64,000 nt of DNA, taken from the NCBI GenBank assembly GCA_021613535.1, contig CP075493.1, positions 11,656,001 through 11,720,000 of the forward strand, read 5' to 3'. The DNA is from Adineta vaga (taxonomy: Eukaryota > Rotifera). The translations under genes and the position numbers were made by a program. Shown one piece after another: positions 21,770 to 33,106 of the stretch (the stretch's first letter is position 1; each line of letters begins with the position of its first letter). The notes under the pieces were generated by a model. The model was not told the DNA's origin and ran no database searches. It saw only the letters and a program-made list of their open reading frames with translations.

Positions 21770-21777
21770 TGACGTCA
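21770..21777. promoter_or_regulatory. TGACGTCA palindrome (CRE/ATF-like site)
   Basis: Exact CRE palindrome upstream of the minus-strand arrestin gene, with a near copy TGACATCA about 12 nt further on. Confidence 0.45.
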
Positions 21778-22059
21778 TATAAGGTATGACATCATCTAGT
21801 AATCGTGTTCACTACCTACATATATTCTTGTCAAACAAAACTTCATATATACTGAAAATTAACATAGTCCATTTCACGACAGAGATCGCCCATACAAAAT
21901 CGTAAGTGCTCATTCAATAAAAATTCTGTAGATTTATTGATAATAAATAATATATTTCTTTTATATACTTGATGTTGAAATCGAAAATTTGTGTAACAAT
22001 ATTTGCACCATTGTAAAGTAAGTTATCAAAATCAACTCGACCGCTGTGGTACAATAAAA

Positions 22060-22265
22060 CATTCCATCTGTTAAGAGCAGTACCAAACGACTTGTATCTT
22101 TGTCTCGGATATTGTAGCATCTCAATGTGTTTTCGTTTTCCAATTATTTAGCCTGCCTCACTCAAACGTATCTGATCGGGAGGAATGCCTAATTTATCTT
22201 CAAATAATTCTTTTACTTTTTGTATAGTTGCAAATAAATTAGTGTATACACAAATCTTGTCCCTA
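22060..22265 (-). pseudogene. Degraded ubiquitin/polyubiquitin remnant
   Basis: On the minus strand the piece at about 22265-22150 reads TIQKVKELFEDKLGIPPDQ followed by RL..AG, which matches ubiquitin helix 1 and the following turn. It then hits TAA. After a frame change the next piece (22143-22065) reads LENENTLRCYNIRDKD and LVLLLTDGM, matching the TLSDYNI and LVLRLRGGM end of ubiquitin, including the start Met of a following unit. The first strand is poorly conserved. The mix of stop, frame shift and substitutions means it is dead. Confidence 0.6.
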
Positions 22266-22479
22266 TACGTAATTCATATGTAATATCCGAGCTTGTTTTC
22301 TAAATATATTACGAAAAAGAAACATAGATAATAGATTGGGCAAATATCAGTTTACTTGATCTCTATTCACTCTTGCCATGATACTACAACTAGCTTTGTA
22401 TAATTCACAGGATATAATTGTATTATTCGAATTTAAATTAGTAGCATTGTGCCAATCCTGTTCGTTTAGATCTGTTATC

Positions 22480-23324
22480 TTTATCATTTGTACTAAACTT
22501 TAATTCAATATTATCACTGTTGAAAACCAATGCCAGATTCAAGGTTATTAAAAACAGTCCAGTTCAGATCAAACACTTGTACATTTGGTAAAAATGTTAA
22601 AATTAATTGTGCCCATCGATTTGTATTAAGATACATGTCTTAAATGATTTAATTTACTTGAAGATGAGTTGGTGTATATGTTCGATGTAAAATGACGTTT
22701 CACATGAAATGATAAATATCGAAGTTGAGGAAAATAGAATAGAAAAGAATCTATTTCATGAATTTCCAATTTATGTTTAATTACAAGATATTCAATTGAA
22801 CTAGATTTATTGGATGCCATCGTCAATGAACCATGTCAATTATAACAACGATTATACAATGATTCACAGTATCGATACATTTAATATCTAATGAAACTAA
22901 ATCAGATAAAGAATTGAAATAAGTTACAAGTTGTTCAAGACGTGTTGAAAGAATATTGTGAAGAGTTAATTTCTGTAATCGGATGAATGATAATGGATTT
23001 AATTGGAAACTCCATTCGATGTTGATAAGGTCAAAGAATCGTTTTGTAATAATATTGACATTTTGTTCGGGATTTCAATACAAGATTGATATTGATAAGA
23101 AGTGGTGGATGCTCTATAAGTTCTTGAAATTGAATATTGAGCTCAAAGAAAACTTCATATACATGTAGAAAATCAAGATATTCTAATATTTCATAGACGA
23201 TTTCATTTGATAAATTTTTAAAACGAGTTAAAGATCGAACAAAAGTTTTGCTATTTCTTCGTTGTTCTTTTTCTTTCATATTGTAGAACGAGAAAGTCAA
23301 ATATGATGACAATACATTACTCAT
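22480..23324 (-). pseudogene. F-box/LRR-type gene, frameshifted and interrupted
   Basis: The minus-strand frame from 23324 holds an F-box (FKNLSNEIVYEILEYLDFLHVYEVF). It then runs out of frame near 23060. The continuation in another frame (WSFQLNPLSFIRLQKLTLHN, LEQLVTYFNSLSDL) meets a stop near 22830, restarts (EYLVIKHKLEIHEID, FLFYFPQLRYLSF) and breaks again near 22630 (RWAQLILTFLPNVQVFDL). These blocks are the leucine-rich-repeat-like tail typical of the rotifer F-box family, seen intact in the genes at 38503 and 49993. A functional protein is unlikely. Confidence 0.65.
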
Positions 23325-23555
23325 ATGGAACAGTAGAGCGTTATGTCATTTGTTTCTTTAAAGAAAATTTTTCAAAAAGAAAAATCTGACCGAATGATTG
23401 TTATAGTTAAAATGACGTTTTCGGGAGAAAAAACAACAGGACGGGAAATAACTTACGAAAATATTTATTTAGACATGGTGCAAGAAAAACCGTTCGTTCT
23501 CTTTCTTTTTTTACCTGTTGTGATTTTTTTCTAACGTGTTCCCTTCTTCTTAGCA

Positions 23556-23563
23556 TATAAATA
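23556..23563 (+). promoter_or_regulatory. TATA box of the PARG-PBZ gene
   Basis: TATAAATA about 50 nt before the ATG at 23607. It overlaps the region of an earlier in-frame ATG (23565), which argues for 23607 as the start. Confidence 0.5.
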
Positions 23564-23606
23564 CTTGATACACATATTTTTTTCGCATTATTTCAGTCAT
23601 TCAAAA

Positions 23607-26173
23607 ATGGCCACAAGAGGTAGCGGTAATAAAGTGTCTTCGACCAAAGAAAAAAAGAACAATCATCATCGAGACGAAGCAAATTTGTCCGACGATGATA
23701 ATGATGGACAAAAAGCTAACTATGAGAGTACAAAGTCAAAATCATCGAGAAGATCATCGGTTCCAACATCTACAAAGGAACATGTTAACGATCCTCATTT
23801 GGAAAGAACATTAGATCGACCACGTACCATCCAATTCCAATTACCTTTACGATCATTCGACTCTGTTTCTTCTTTATCTTCTAAATCATCAAAACATTCT
23901 TATACTGATTCATTATCCGGATCTTCAGCTTCATCATCCTCATCTTCATTATTTGATTCGTCTTCAGAAAACGATTCGGACTCGGAAACTTCTCCTAAGT
24001 CACATACACGTTCAAGATCTCAATCATCAAACGAAGATTTCGACGTTAAACATTGGTTCGAAAACGATATGATGGAAATGAAACATGATCTTAGAGATTT
24101 TTGTAAAAGAAAACCTTTGATCTTATATCATGAATGGAATGCTAAAGTATGTCGTGATCAATTTCGTGCTCTTAAACCGAATGATTCATCGTACGATAAA
24201 CGCCGTCGATTACTTAACGTGACAGTGATGGCTACAACTGATCGTGCGATTGTCAAAGGAAAATATACAGTTAATAATGAAACAGTTGAATTCAATTTTC
24301 CTGGCCGTATGAAAACTACTCTCTATGAACATCTATTAAAGTCACCTCAAGATGATAATATACAAGCAACATTTAAAACAACTGATGTGAATGTTGTGAA
24401 CGATGATTGTGTGAATGTATGTGATCGATTGATGACTAAAGGCTACGATCCTGTGATGCTTAATATGGCTAATTCGTCAACTCCAGGAGGTGGATTTCGT
24501 ACTGGTGCATCTGCACAAGAAGAAGATCTATTCCGTCGATCAAACTACTCTCGTAGTCTTGATATTAATTTCCCTGAAACAGCTGAAAAAAACCATAAGC
24601 GTTCATATTGTAAGTCATCCAATGAACCCGAGCCATATCCAACTAATGTATCAATGTATCCATTGGAAGACTTTGATGCTATCTATACGTCAGGTCTCTG
24701 TTTTTTTCGGCTTGATAAAGATAACGGTTATGCTTTCATGGATGAACCTCTATACGATGTTTGTTGTATAGCAATAGCTGCATCTCGAGATCCTCCAGTT
24801 AAAGATGGACAACTTTCATCAGATATAGCTGAAATAATGCGAAAGAAAGTGGAAACAATTTTTGCCATTGCACACAAGAATAAACATGATTCTTTGGTAT
24901 TGTCAGCATTTGGATGTGGTGCATTTCATAATCCACCTGAGCATGTGGCAAACATATTTAAGTCTGTCATTGAACAATACGCTGGTGTATTTCGTCGAAT
25001 CGATTTTGCGATTGTTGGCGCATCGGATAACTCACATGGAAACTATTCTATATTCAAGAAAGTACTCGATGGACTCAATGTAAAAGCACCTGAAAGAGCT
25101 AAAAGAGATAATAGTACACATGAAATGCAAAAGGATCAAAATTCATCTCGACATATGAAAAAAAGAAATGAATGTCTTTATGGAATTGAATGTCGTCTAC
25201 AATATTCAGAAAAAAATTCAACCCAACATAATACTAAATATACTCATCCATGCCGGTGGTCAGAGCTTTGTACAAATCAAGACAAAGAACCACATTTAAC
25301 TCATGCAAATCATAGAGCTCATCAATGTCGCAATCGTGATGCATGCAAAGATATCATCGATCCTGTTCATAGAGCAAAGTATCGGCATGAAAACTTGCCT
25401 GATTTCCTGGTACCATGCAAGTATCAGCAGAAATGTCGAGATTCAACATGGACTCATCGAGTGAAATATTCACATGGTGAATTGGCCGGAGGTAGGCTTC
25501 GATTGAATTGATCAAGTTTTTCTTGAAATTGCATCGATTATTTACGCATAGATGATAATAAGCATGGAACAACACGGTCAAAATCTGGTATGAATACTAA
25601 GTTTTGATTTTATCGTCAATTTCTGTCCTATACTAACTATTTCAGATCAATCGAAATCAAAATCATCGACTAATGCGAATTATATAACTGGCATGGATCA
25701 TTATGAACCAGATAATCGATCTAGTGACCATTCATATTCAAGAACTAAAGAAAGATCTACAAATAATTCAGAGTCAAAGTCATCTGGTTCTCACCATCAT
25801 GATTCGACCTCACGACGACAATCTTCCGGTATTTTAGTTTTCTTATTTTGAAGAGAAATATATCATTTTTCTTGATTCTTATCATCATTCTTAGATACTA
25901 ATTCACGAACAAAAGGAGAAGATGATCATTACCGCAAAAATCATTCCGACAAGAACAACAGTGGTACTAGTTTATTTAGCTTTGTTTGAAAAATATTCAG
26001 CTTTCTTCCATTTTTCAGATTCAACAAATTCTGGTAAAGTATCGTCAACATCAAAACACAATCGAGAGTTGACATCCATTGATAAACGATCGCATAAAAC
26101 AGAATGCAAATATGGATCACAGTGTTACAACCATGATCAGGATCATCGTTCCAAATATAAACATGAAAACTGA
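23607..26173 (+). CDS. Microbial-type poly(ADP-ribose) glycohydrolase fused to PBZ-like zinc fingers
   Basis: Exons are 23607-25491, 25646-25828, 25895-25963 and 26019-26173, all phase-1 joins, giving 763 residues. Residues 1-140 are Ser-rich and disordered. The catalytic region (about 160-490) resembles the TIGR02452/PARG_cat family, with the signature GGGFRTGASAQEE near 293-306 and a C-terminal macrodomain-like LSAFGCGAF block. The paired Glu of QEE are the catalytic residues of this family. Residues about 520-625 hold four Cys/His modules (CLYGIEC...KYTH, CRNRDAC...HRAKYRH, CKYQQKC...HRVKYSH). The last exon ends with CKYGSQCYNHDQDHRSKYKH, close to the poly(ADP-ribose)-binding zinc finger consensus. 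The fusion would hold the hydrolase on its own substrate. The linker exons are Ser/His-rich modules. Confidence 0.85.
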
Positions 26174-26401
26174 TAAAAACTCGTTCCAAATTTTTCTAAC
26201 TTCTTCAATGTGTAGGAAAATTCAAGATTTATTTTGAATATCAATAACAATATCCTAAATAATAGATGTAAAGAATGAGATTTTTACGGTTTGCAAGAAA
26301 AAAAATAGCATAAAATATAGAAATGATCTTATTGTTGCTACTCGTAAAAGAATTTTCCTCAATGATTATATGAACAGTTTTAGATTTAAAGCTAAAATAC
26401 G

Positions 26402-27322
26402 ATGAGCGTTCAACGAAATTCCCGTAGACGAAGTACGTCGGTAAGTAGACTGAATAGATGAATTTTTACAATGACAATTGATTTCGGCACTAACGAAGTT
26501 TTTAGAAAAACGCTTGTTAATAAATTCATTTACGATTCTAACTCTTTATATTATAAGATATCCGCTGATGCTTCCCGTAGCATTCATCGTCGACCATCAA
26601 GACATCGGTCCAGCACACGCCCTCGTTCACACTCGCACCATAGCAGACACTCCTCTCGTCGACGCAAACCTCGCTCAAATCATCGACATAGACAACGAAG
26701 TCATTCTCATCATCATCAAACTAGACGAAGTAGCACAGGCAGTATGCATCGCAAACGGAATAATAATGATAATACTGCATTCATTGAGAGCTCTCTTCAT
26801 CTACACAACAAATTACGTCGTCGACATGGTGCTCGAGCACTTCAGTTGAACAACGATCTTTGTAATCTAGCTCAAAAATGGGGTTCATTATTTCAATTTT
26901 TGAATATTAATCTTTAAAGAATTTATGTTCTTTTATAGCAAATTATCTTGCCGAAAAAACTCAATTTAAACATAGTGGAACGGAATATCGAGGTAGTAAA
27001 CTCGGTGAAAATCTATATTATCAATCGAATCCGATGGAAGGTCAGGTATATTATCAAATACAATATAATATAGATAGATATGTTTTCAGGAGGTAAAGAG
27101 TCAACAAAAGCATGGTATAATGAGATTAAAGATTATGACTTTAACCGTGGTGAATTTAGTCAAGCAACAGGCCATTTTACTCAACTAGTATGGAAAGAGT
27201 CGAAAGAAGTAGGGTTTGGCCTAGCGAAAGGTGCATCAATGTACTACACTGTTGCTATGTACTTTCCGGCAGGCAATATCGACGACCAATTCATGCAAAA
27301 TGTGCTTCCAGTAGCGCGATAA
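26402..27322 (+). CDS. CAP-superfamily (GAPR-1-like) protein with Arg/His/Ser-rich N-terminus
   Basis: Exons are 26402-26440, 26558-26882, 26939-27040 and 27090-27322 (phases 0, 1, 1), giving 232 residues. There is no signal peptide. Residues 1-85 are basic and rich in Arg, His and Ser (RPRSHSHHSRHSSRRRK). The CAP domain follows: LHLHNKLRRRHGARAL, LGENLYYQS, GKESTKAWYNEI, and GHFTQLVWKESKEVGFG, with the His/Glu set of the CAP cavity. Non-secreted GAPR-1-like members bind lipids on the cytosolic side of the Golgi. The third exon must end at 27040 (donor GTCAGG) to keep the GGKES frame. The disordered segment matches the style of the flanking genes rather than of CAP proteins generally. The acceptor at 26557 is the least certain boundary. 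Confidence 0.8.
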
Positions 27323-28136
27323 CTTTTTTATTTAATCAACTGATCTTCTTTAATAAAAAAAGAGTTCAAAACTTATTTTCCATAAATTATATCTGTAGAA
27401 GAGCGACCTTTCGGTAACAATTTCTAGCATAAATATAAATTCTAAATCATGTTTACTGCAGATGGATTGAGAAACATTGTGAAGAAATAGTGAAAGAAAG
27501 AAAATGCATTTGTGTTATTCTTTTTGTTCTTGTCTTCAACATAAATAAAACGAAATCAAGAAAAAAATTCTCATGACAGTTTAAACCTGTTTTCAACAAG
27601 AATTTATACGTAAAGGCTATTGAATAGTTATTGCTCTTCTAAAGCTATGCTCTAATAAATTCAAAGAAGTCTTTTCTAAATTTTAATAAGACTTTTACCA
27701 GGTTCATATTTGCAAAAATAGCACCTGCGTTGAAGATTGCTTTCAGAAGTCTTATGCCAACATGTGCTCATTGCACAACAGACTATACGTGGTAATTCAG
27801 GTCATCTATCTTAGTAAGCGCAGGCATCAGAGCATCTTGGTAATTGTGTCAATAATTAACTCCCGTCCGTAATGTTTTTTCTCCCATCTATGATTTTTTC
27901 CCTTGGACGAAAGAACATAATCTATACTATATGACTCATCGTCAAAACCTTACATGTAGATGATTCAAAGATACGAAGTGGTTGAATAAAAAAATATTTT
28001 TGTTGTTCGCTTTTTGCGTGTTATAAAACAGAACGCAAAACATACCACATTTTCATTACCTGTCGACTTTTGTCATCATTTGAAATATTTTGTCCTATAA
28101 CTGGTAAAATATTGTAAAAAACATTACATACGAAAT
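27323..28136. other. Intergenic spacer
   Basis: Contains AATAAA-like signals near 27546 and, at 28034-28043, TATAAAAC-like tracts ahead of the next gene. No coding signal seen. Confidence 0.4.
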
Positions 28137-30561
28137 ATGTCGTCGAAAAAAAGTCCTTCACATTCAGCTTCAAAAACGCATCGACATTCTCGTCCAAATT
28201 CGCGCTCAGAATCAAGATCACGTTCAGCTACAAAATCGCGACGAGGTTCTCATCCTGATTCGCGGTCAACATCAAAATCTCGGTCACATTCACGTACGTC
28301 AAAAAGTGCATCGAGAAATCAACATCAGAAGCAAAAGAAGCATCACTATAGAAATCAATACCGCCATTTAAAATACCATGCTGCCGTCGAATATCGTTGT
28401 CTTAATCAAAAAAACGATTTCGTTAAAAATCAAAGCGAGCTTATACGAAAAATTCTAGATCATGCGAACAAAGAAAACTGGAGTAAATCGCATTCAATTC
28501 CACATGATTTTATATCTTATATTCGTCATCTACAACCGGTTCACCAATGTGCACCAGAAATATTTGAGTCAATCTGTATTCTTGGTCACGTACTAAGTAA
28601 AGAGTATAGAGATGACTTAATCAATCCGAGCAAAGCGGTAGAAATTGCAATCCAACACAATGGAGTACGACGGCTTATTCCCGATCTGCTCGTAGATGAT
28701 GCTGATATTTATATTACAAATGTAATCGAGCGCGAGTACGACAAACACAATAATTTACAACTTAGAGAAAACGAGCATCGTAGTATAATTAAAGAGAAGG
28801 GCACTCTGTTGAAGGTGAATCTTGGAGAGAAAACGGTCCGTAAGATTAAAGATTATGCTATTCGTGTTGCAAAGGCAGCACTCACACTTCTGGAGAACAA
28901 ACCAGGAGTTAATCATGACAAAGACAAAGACTTTGGTACGGACCGACATATTTTTGCCATTCTCGGTCCACATCCTGGTAATTATGGTGATGTTTTTATC
29001 GTTTTCAAACGTGAAATCATGCTACATCCAGATTCTAACTTTTCAAGTTCAGCAGCCACTACATACGGACAATCTTCAAATGCCTACAAACATCAACCGT
29101 GGTTAACTGATCCCAAAGCAGAGAAAGAACGAATTCTCTGTTTTCACTCAAATAAAATGCATTGTTCTATAAATGGTTACGAAAATGTTGCAGCACATTC
29201 ATTGATGGCCTTATGTGGGAAAGACACGAATACTTTGAAAGTTAGTTTAAAAAAAGCACAAGAATGGTGGTGTGATCAAGATCCACATTTTGTTTTCGAA
29301 GCTCATCTTCCTTCGAGAGTTCCTCTCGACTATATCGATAGTATTTATATGCCAAAGAACGTTTTCAAGTCGTATTCTCCTCAACTTCAAAAATCTTTAC
29401 GTCAATTTTTTGGTCACTCACTCCACGTCACGCAACATGATGTCGATCAAAATGATAAAAAAAATCGTGGTGAATTAACCGATAAAAATTCACGTTCAGC
29501 CTATCAAAAATATGTGAATGACAATTTGATAAAGAAGTTTTCACGCAGTAAACAAAATCTATCTCATCGCATGCGTGGAACTGCACTTACTGTGGCACAA
29601 AGTGAATTCGTGGAACATATTCGTCTTCCTATGACAATTTCTCAACAATGCACTCTACAAATGCAACTTTCGAAAAACAAAATGAATCTATCATCGAAAT
29701 CACCTACTTATATTTATTGGCAAGCGATGTGGGGTGACATGATGTTAACAGTATCGAATGAGCCTCTTAATATTCGTAGTCTCAGTGATAAAAATCTTCA
29801 ATGTCTTGTCTGTTATATTGCCCGAGTTCCATCTCCTCTTGATAAAGATTATCAAGAATCGTATTCTTATATAACCAACGGCACACCCTTACAGCATAAA
29901 TTTAACATATCTCGACGTAATTACCACGTAGGATCGCACACATTTCATCGTCATTGTAAATTTGATGATTACGTTACCTATCGACTGAAAATTGAACGAG
30001 ATAATGGTCAAGTAACACTCTCTCATGCTGGCCGAGATAGTTATCATAATAAAGAAAAACTCATCTACCGATTTAAGAAGAGCGAGCTTGATTTGAGCAA
30101 GCTTATTTACGTACACATATCGGCAAATGAACATCCGGTAGCAATACGAAATTTAACAATTCGGTTTGAACGGGCGCATCACTCACATACTTCAGTTAAG
30201 CATACCACTGGCCATCGTCGTTCCAGCAAACAAGGAAACTCACAGACGCGTCGTTCTCAATCACGAAAAGGTAAAATCTTAGACTTCTTTTTCAGTTATA
30301 CGCATACTAATGAACTTTGTATTCATTTTCTTTAGGTAGTTTATCATCAAGTCGTGGACGAAATCGAAGCAGATCTTCTGGTACTAGTCATCGCTCTCGA
30401 TCGACATCAAAGAATCGAAAACCGCGACGTACATCTGGTAAATATCAGCATAAAGATCTATTCCATTGTCCTTTGAAACAATTGTCTCTATTTTAGTTGC
30501 CAGTTCAAAACGTTCTACATCTCGTCATAGATCAAAATCAAGTGATCCTCATTCTCATTAA
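28137..30561 (+). CDS. Large protein with RS-rich ends and an unrecognised conserved region
   Basis: Exons are 28137-30270, 30336-30437 and 30497-30561, all phase-1 joins, giving 766 residues. Residues 1-65 are RS/His-rich. Residues about 85-440 look like a globular enzyme-like region, with the blocks RHIFAILGPHPGNYGDVF, KREIMLHPDSNF, CFHSNKMHCSINGYE and HLPSRVPLDYIDSIYMP. Residues about 485-690 look beta-rich and could be a second domain. The two last exons code an RS-rich tail (SSSRGRNRSRSSGTSHR). I do not recognise either domain. Its position between genes with a PAR hydrolase and PAR-binding-like fingers suggests a nuclear or PAR-linked role. An ADP-ribosyltransferase-like fold is conceivable but not shown by any motif I can defend. 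Confidence 0.8.
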
Positions 30562-30805
30562 CACTACCGGAAACATGGCAAGCGACGTACTTCGCATCGA
30601 ATATATTCAAAAATTCAATAAATCACCGACCAACATGTTATTTGTCTTGATTTCACCTGTATTCATTTATTGTTACAATTCTGTTCCCTTCTATTTCATT
30701 TCAAAATAAACTCGAAAAAGTTTTTTTTAACAATTCTGTATTTGTGTAACAGAGAAGATATTAAAACGAAAGGATCGAAGTTTTGATCAAGCAAAAATCT
30801 CAGTT

Positions 30806-30876
30806 GAGGGTGGGTGAGGGTGCGGATGTTAGATAGATGTAATATTAACACACATACCCAAACCCTCATCCACATG
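30806..30876. repeat. Dispersed G-strand/C-strand hairpin, second copy
   Basis: The left arm has GAGGGTGGGTGAGGGTG and the right arm ACCCAAACCCTCATCCAC, separated by about 30 nt. It has the same design as the 7544 element with more substitutions. Confidence 0.5.
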
Positions 30877-31253
30877 AATTTGAATGATTTTTTGGGTTTA
30901 AATCAATCTAATACATAATACAACCTAAAACACAAAAAATGTGAAGTTACCAATGTCACCGCCGAGGTAGGTAACTTTCATTATCATCCAAGAGTCACTT
31001 CAAAAACGATGTAACACGAAATATTCAAGAAAAATCGATCAACATTTTTTGTATAACCATAATTCTTAGATGAGTCACGAACTAAATTTTAACGTAGCAA
31101 ATGTTTTTTTGTCGATGACGTGTTCTGTAATCATTTGTCATAGTTTCGTGTATTTTTGAAAATCATCCGTTAGTGTGCTCGAGGCATACCTTTTCTCCCA
31201 CATTTTCTCCCACGTTTTCTCTCTTCATCTGTTCTGACACACTATTACTCAAC

Positions 31254-31269
31254 GTGTGTGTGTGTGTGT
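31254..31269 (+). repeat. (GT)n microsatellite
   Basis: Eight uninterrupted GT units ahead of the PBZ-like gene promoter. Confidence 0.8.
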
Positions 31270-31317
31270 TTAAGCATTTTATATTTGTCGATTCTTATGG
31301 CTTTTTTTTTCTTTTGG

Positions 31318-31325
31318 TATAAAAG
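31318..31325 (+). promoter_or_regulatory. TATA box of the second PBZ-like gene
   Basis: TATAAAAG, about 66 nt before the ATG at 31384. Confidence 0.55.
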
Positions 31326-31383
31326 ACACCTATACCTCTCATACTTCGAACATTGCTTATTGTGAAAAGAAATAGTTACGAAA

Positions 31384-33106
31384 ATGAGTTATTCAGAAAA
31401 CCCATCAGTCAGTAAACCACAGAACGATTTACGAAAGGAACATCAAGAACGGCACAAACCAAATGATTCTGAACCATCATCATTCAAATCTCGACCTTGT
31501 CGCGATGGTTTAGACTGCATTCTTTATGATTCTATTACTCATTGCTCAAAATATTCGCATCCGTGTCGATTTGCGCATCGATGCAATAAAAAAACTACGG
31601 AGCCGAATTTTACCCACGAACCTAATCCTACTCAACAGTGTAGATATGATGAGCAATGTCGAAAGATCAATGACCCACTTCATCGTGCAAGTTATTGGCA
31701 CTCGAATAAATCTGACTATCTACGAGCTTGTCGTGATCACGTACGATGTTCCGACAATTCATTTGAACATCGATCCCAATATGCACACGGAGAATATAAA
31801 TCAAGTACTTATTTTCATTTCTTTTACAAAACATAAAGCATATCATTACTTTAGTCTTCAATTCTAAACCATTGCCAGTACATTCTCAACATAATAATGA
31901 TCATCAACATATTCATAAGAAAGATTCACACAAACAAAGTACCGACAAAAGTTCTAAAACAATCGATCGTGCAAGAAATACGTCCTCGAATCATTCTCCA
32001 CCTGATCGAACGCAATTGCAAAGAAAAGAAAAAATACAAAGTCCTGACCGATCTACGAGTCAAGAAAAAGCAAGCGTACATAAAAAACCTGGCAACAAAG
32101 AAAATACGACCAGCGGAAGACGATCACAAAGCCGAGGCAGATCAAATAGCAAAGGTCGATCACAAAGTCGAAAACGATCGCAAAGCCGAGAAAAACTAAA
32201 ATCAGAACGAAAACCAAGCAATAAAGAAAAATCGAGCAGTGGAAGACGATCACAAAGTCGAGACCGATCAATTAGCAAAGGTCGATCACAAAGCCGAGGT
32301 AGATCAAACAGTAAAGGTCGATCCAAAAGCCAAGAAAAATCAAAAATACAAGGAAAATTGGACAATCGCGACAAAAAGGGAACTGATGAAAGATCGCAGG
32401 ATCGAAGCAGATCCAAGAGCCGAGAAAAATCAAAAACACAAAGAAAACTGGGTAACCAAGATAAATTGCACAGTGAAAGAGGGGCACGAAGTCGAAGTAG
32501 ATCACAAAGTCGAACAAAATCCGATGGCTCTACTTCTCAGGATTCAACAAGTAAGATTCAGTAAAATATTTTTACTTTTGATGCCTAAAACTTTCCGATA
32601 AAGTTGTAAGTTTCAGTAATGAGTTACTGTCAAAGATGTATGTGATGCGCTATTATAGTGAGCAGGTCTTTCTGGCACAGAAACAAATATGCCGAAAGGA
32701 GACTTTTTCGGATTGTGAAGAATATGAAGCGGAAGCCATAATATCTACAAAAGATTTTTCTCCTGATCTACTTTCGATGATAAAAATAGGCGTGGATGAT
32801 GATGATTATGTATGTATGTATGTATCTCTTTTTCATTCTTACTATATTCATCCTCAAGTCAGAGAATAGATTTTTTTGAATCTAATTATACAATATGGTA
32901 TTTCTTCTTTAGAAGTTTTATCATCAGTACCAGAAAACACTCCGAAATCAATTTTACGTCCTTCTCGCCGTTCAAGATCTAGAGATTCAGCTGGAAATGG
33001 TTCGTAGAAATTTTTGTGAACTTAATATAACCTCTTTGTCTCTATAGAATTTAAGAATAATGCTGCACGAGGTCGATTCTCAAGATCAAGAAGTGAATCG
33101 AAATAA
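31384..33106 (+). CDS. PBZ-like zinc-finger protein with long RS-repeat tail
   Basis: Exons are 31384-31804, 31855-32550, 32913-32999 and 33048-33106, all phase-1 joins, giving 420 residues. Residues about 38-138 carry four Cys/His modules (CRDGLDC...KYSH, CRFAHRC...FTH, CRYDEQC...HRASYWH, CRDHVRC...HRSQYAH). These align module by module with residues 520-625 of the PARG fusion. Residues about 170-375 are an RS-type tail built from degenerate units such as SQSRGRSNSKGR. The design resembles SR splicing factors joined to a PAR- or RNA-binding finger array; a nuclear speckle or chromatin scaffold is a reasonable guess. An acidic open stretch at 32617-32809 lies inside intron 3 with incompatible phases and is left out. 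Minus-strand frames across the RS tail are shadows. Confidence 0.8.

Larger units (their letters stand above)
30562..31383. other. Intergenic with telomere-like hairpin and GT microsatellite
   Basis: Contains the G-strand/C-strand element at 30806-30876, a GT run at 31254-31269 and a TATA box at 31318-31325. Nothing coding seen. Confidence 0.5.

Noticed and set aside
31254-31269. GT run as part of the telomere-like hairpin family
   Set aside because: It lacks GGG units and a facing CA arm; it is a simple microsatellite.
32053-32517. Minus-strand frames rich in Phe, Leu, Asp and Cys across the RS tail
   Set aside because: They are the reverse reading of repeated AGA/CGA/AGC codons in the RS tail and have no independent support.
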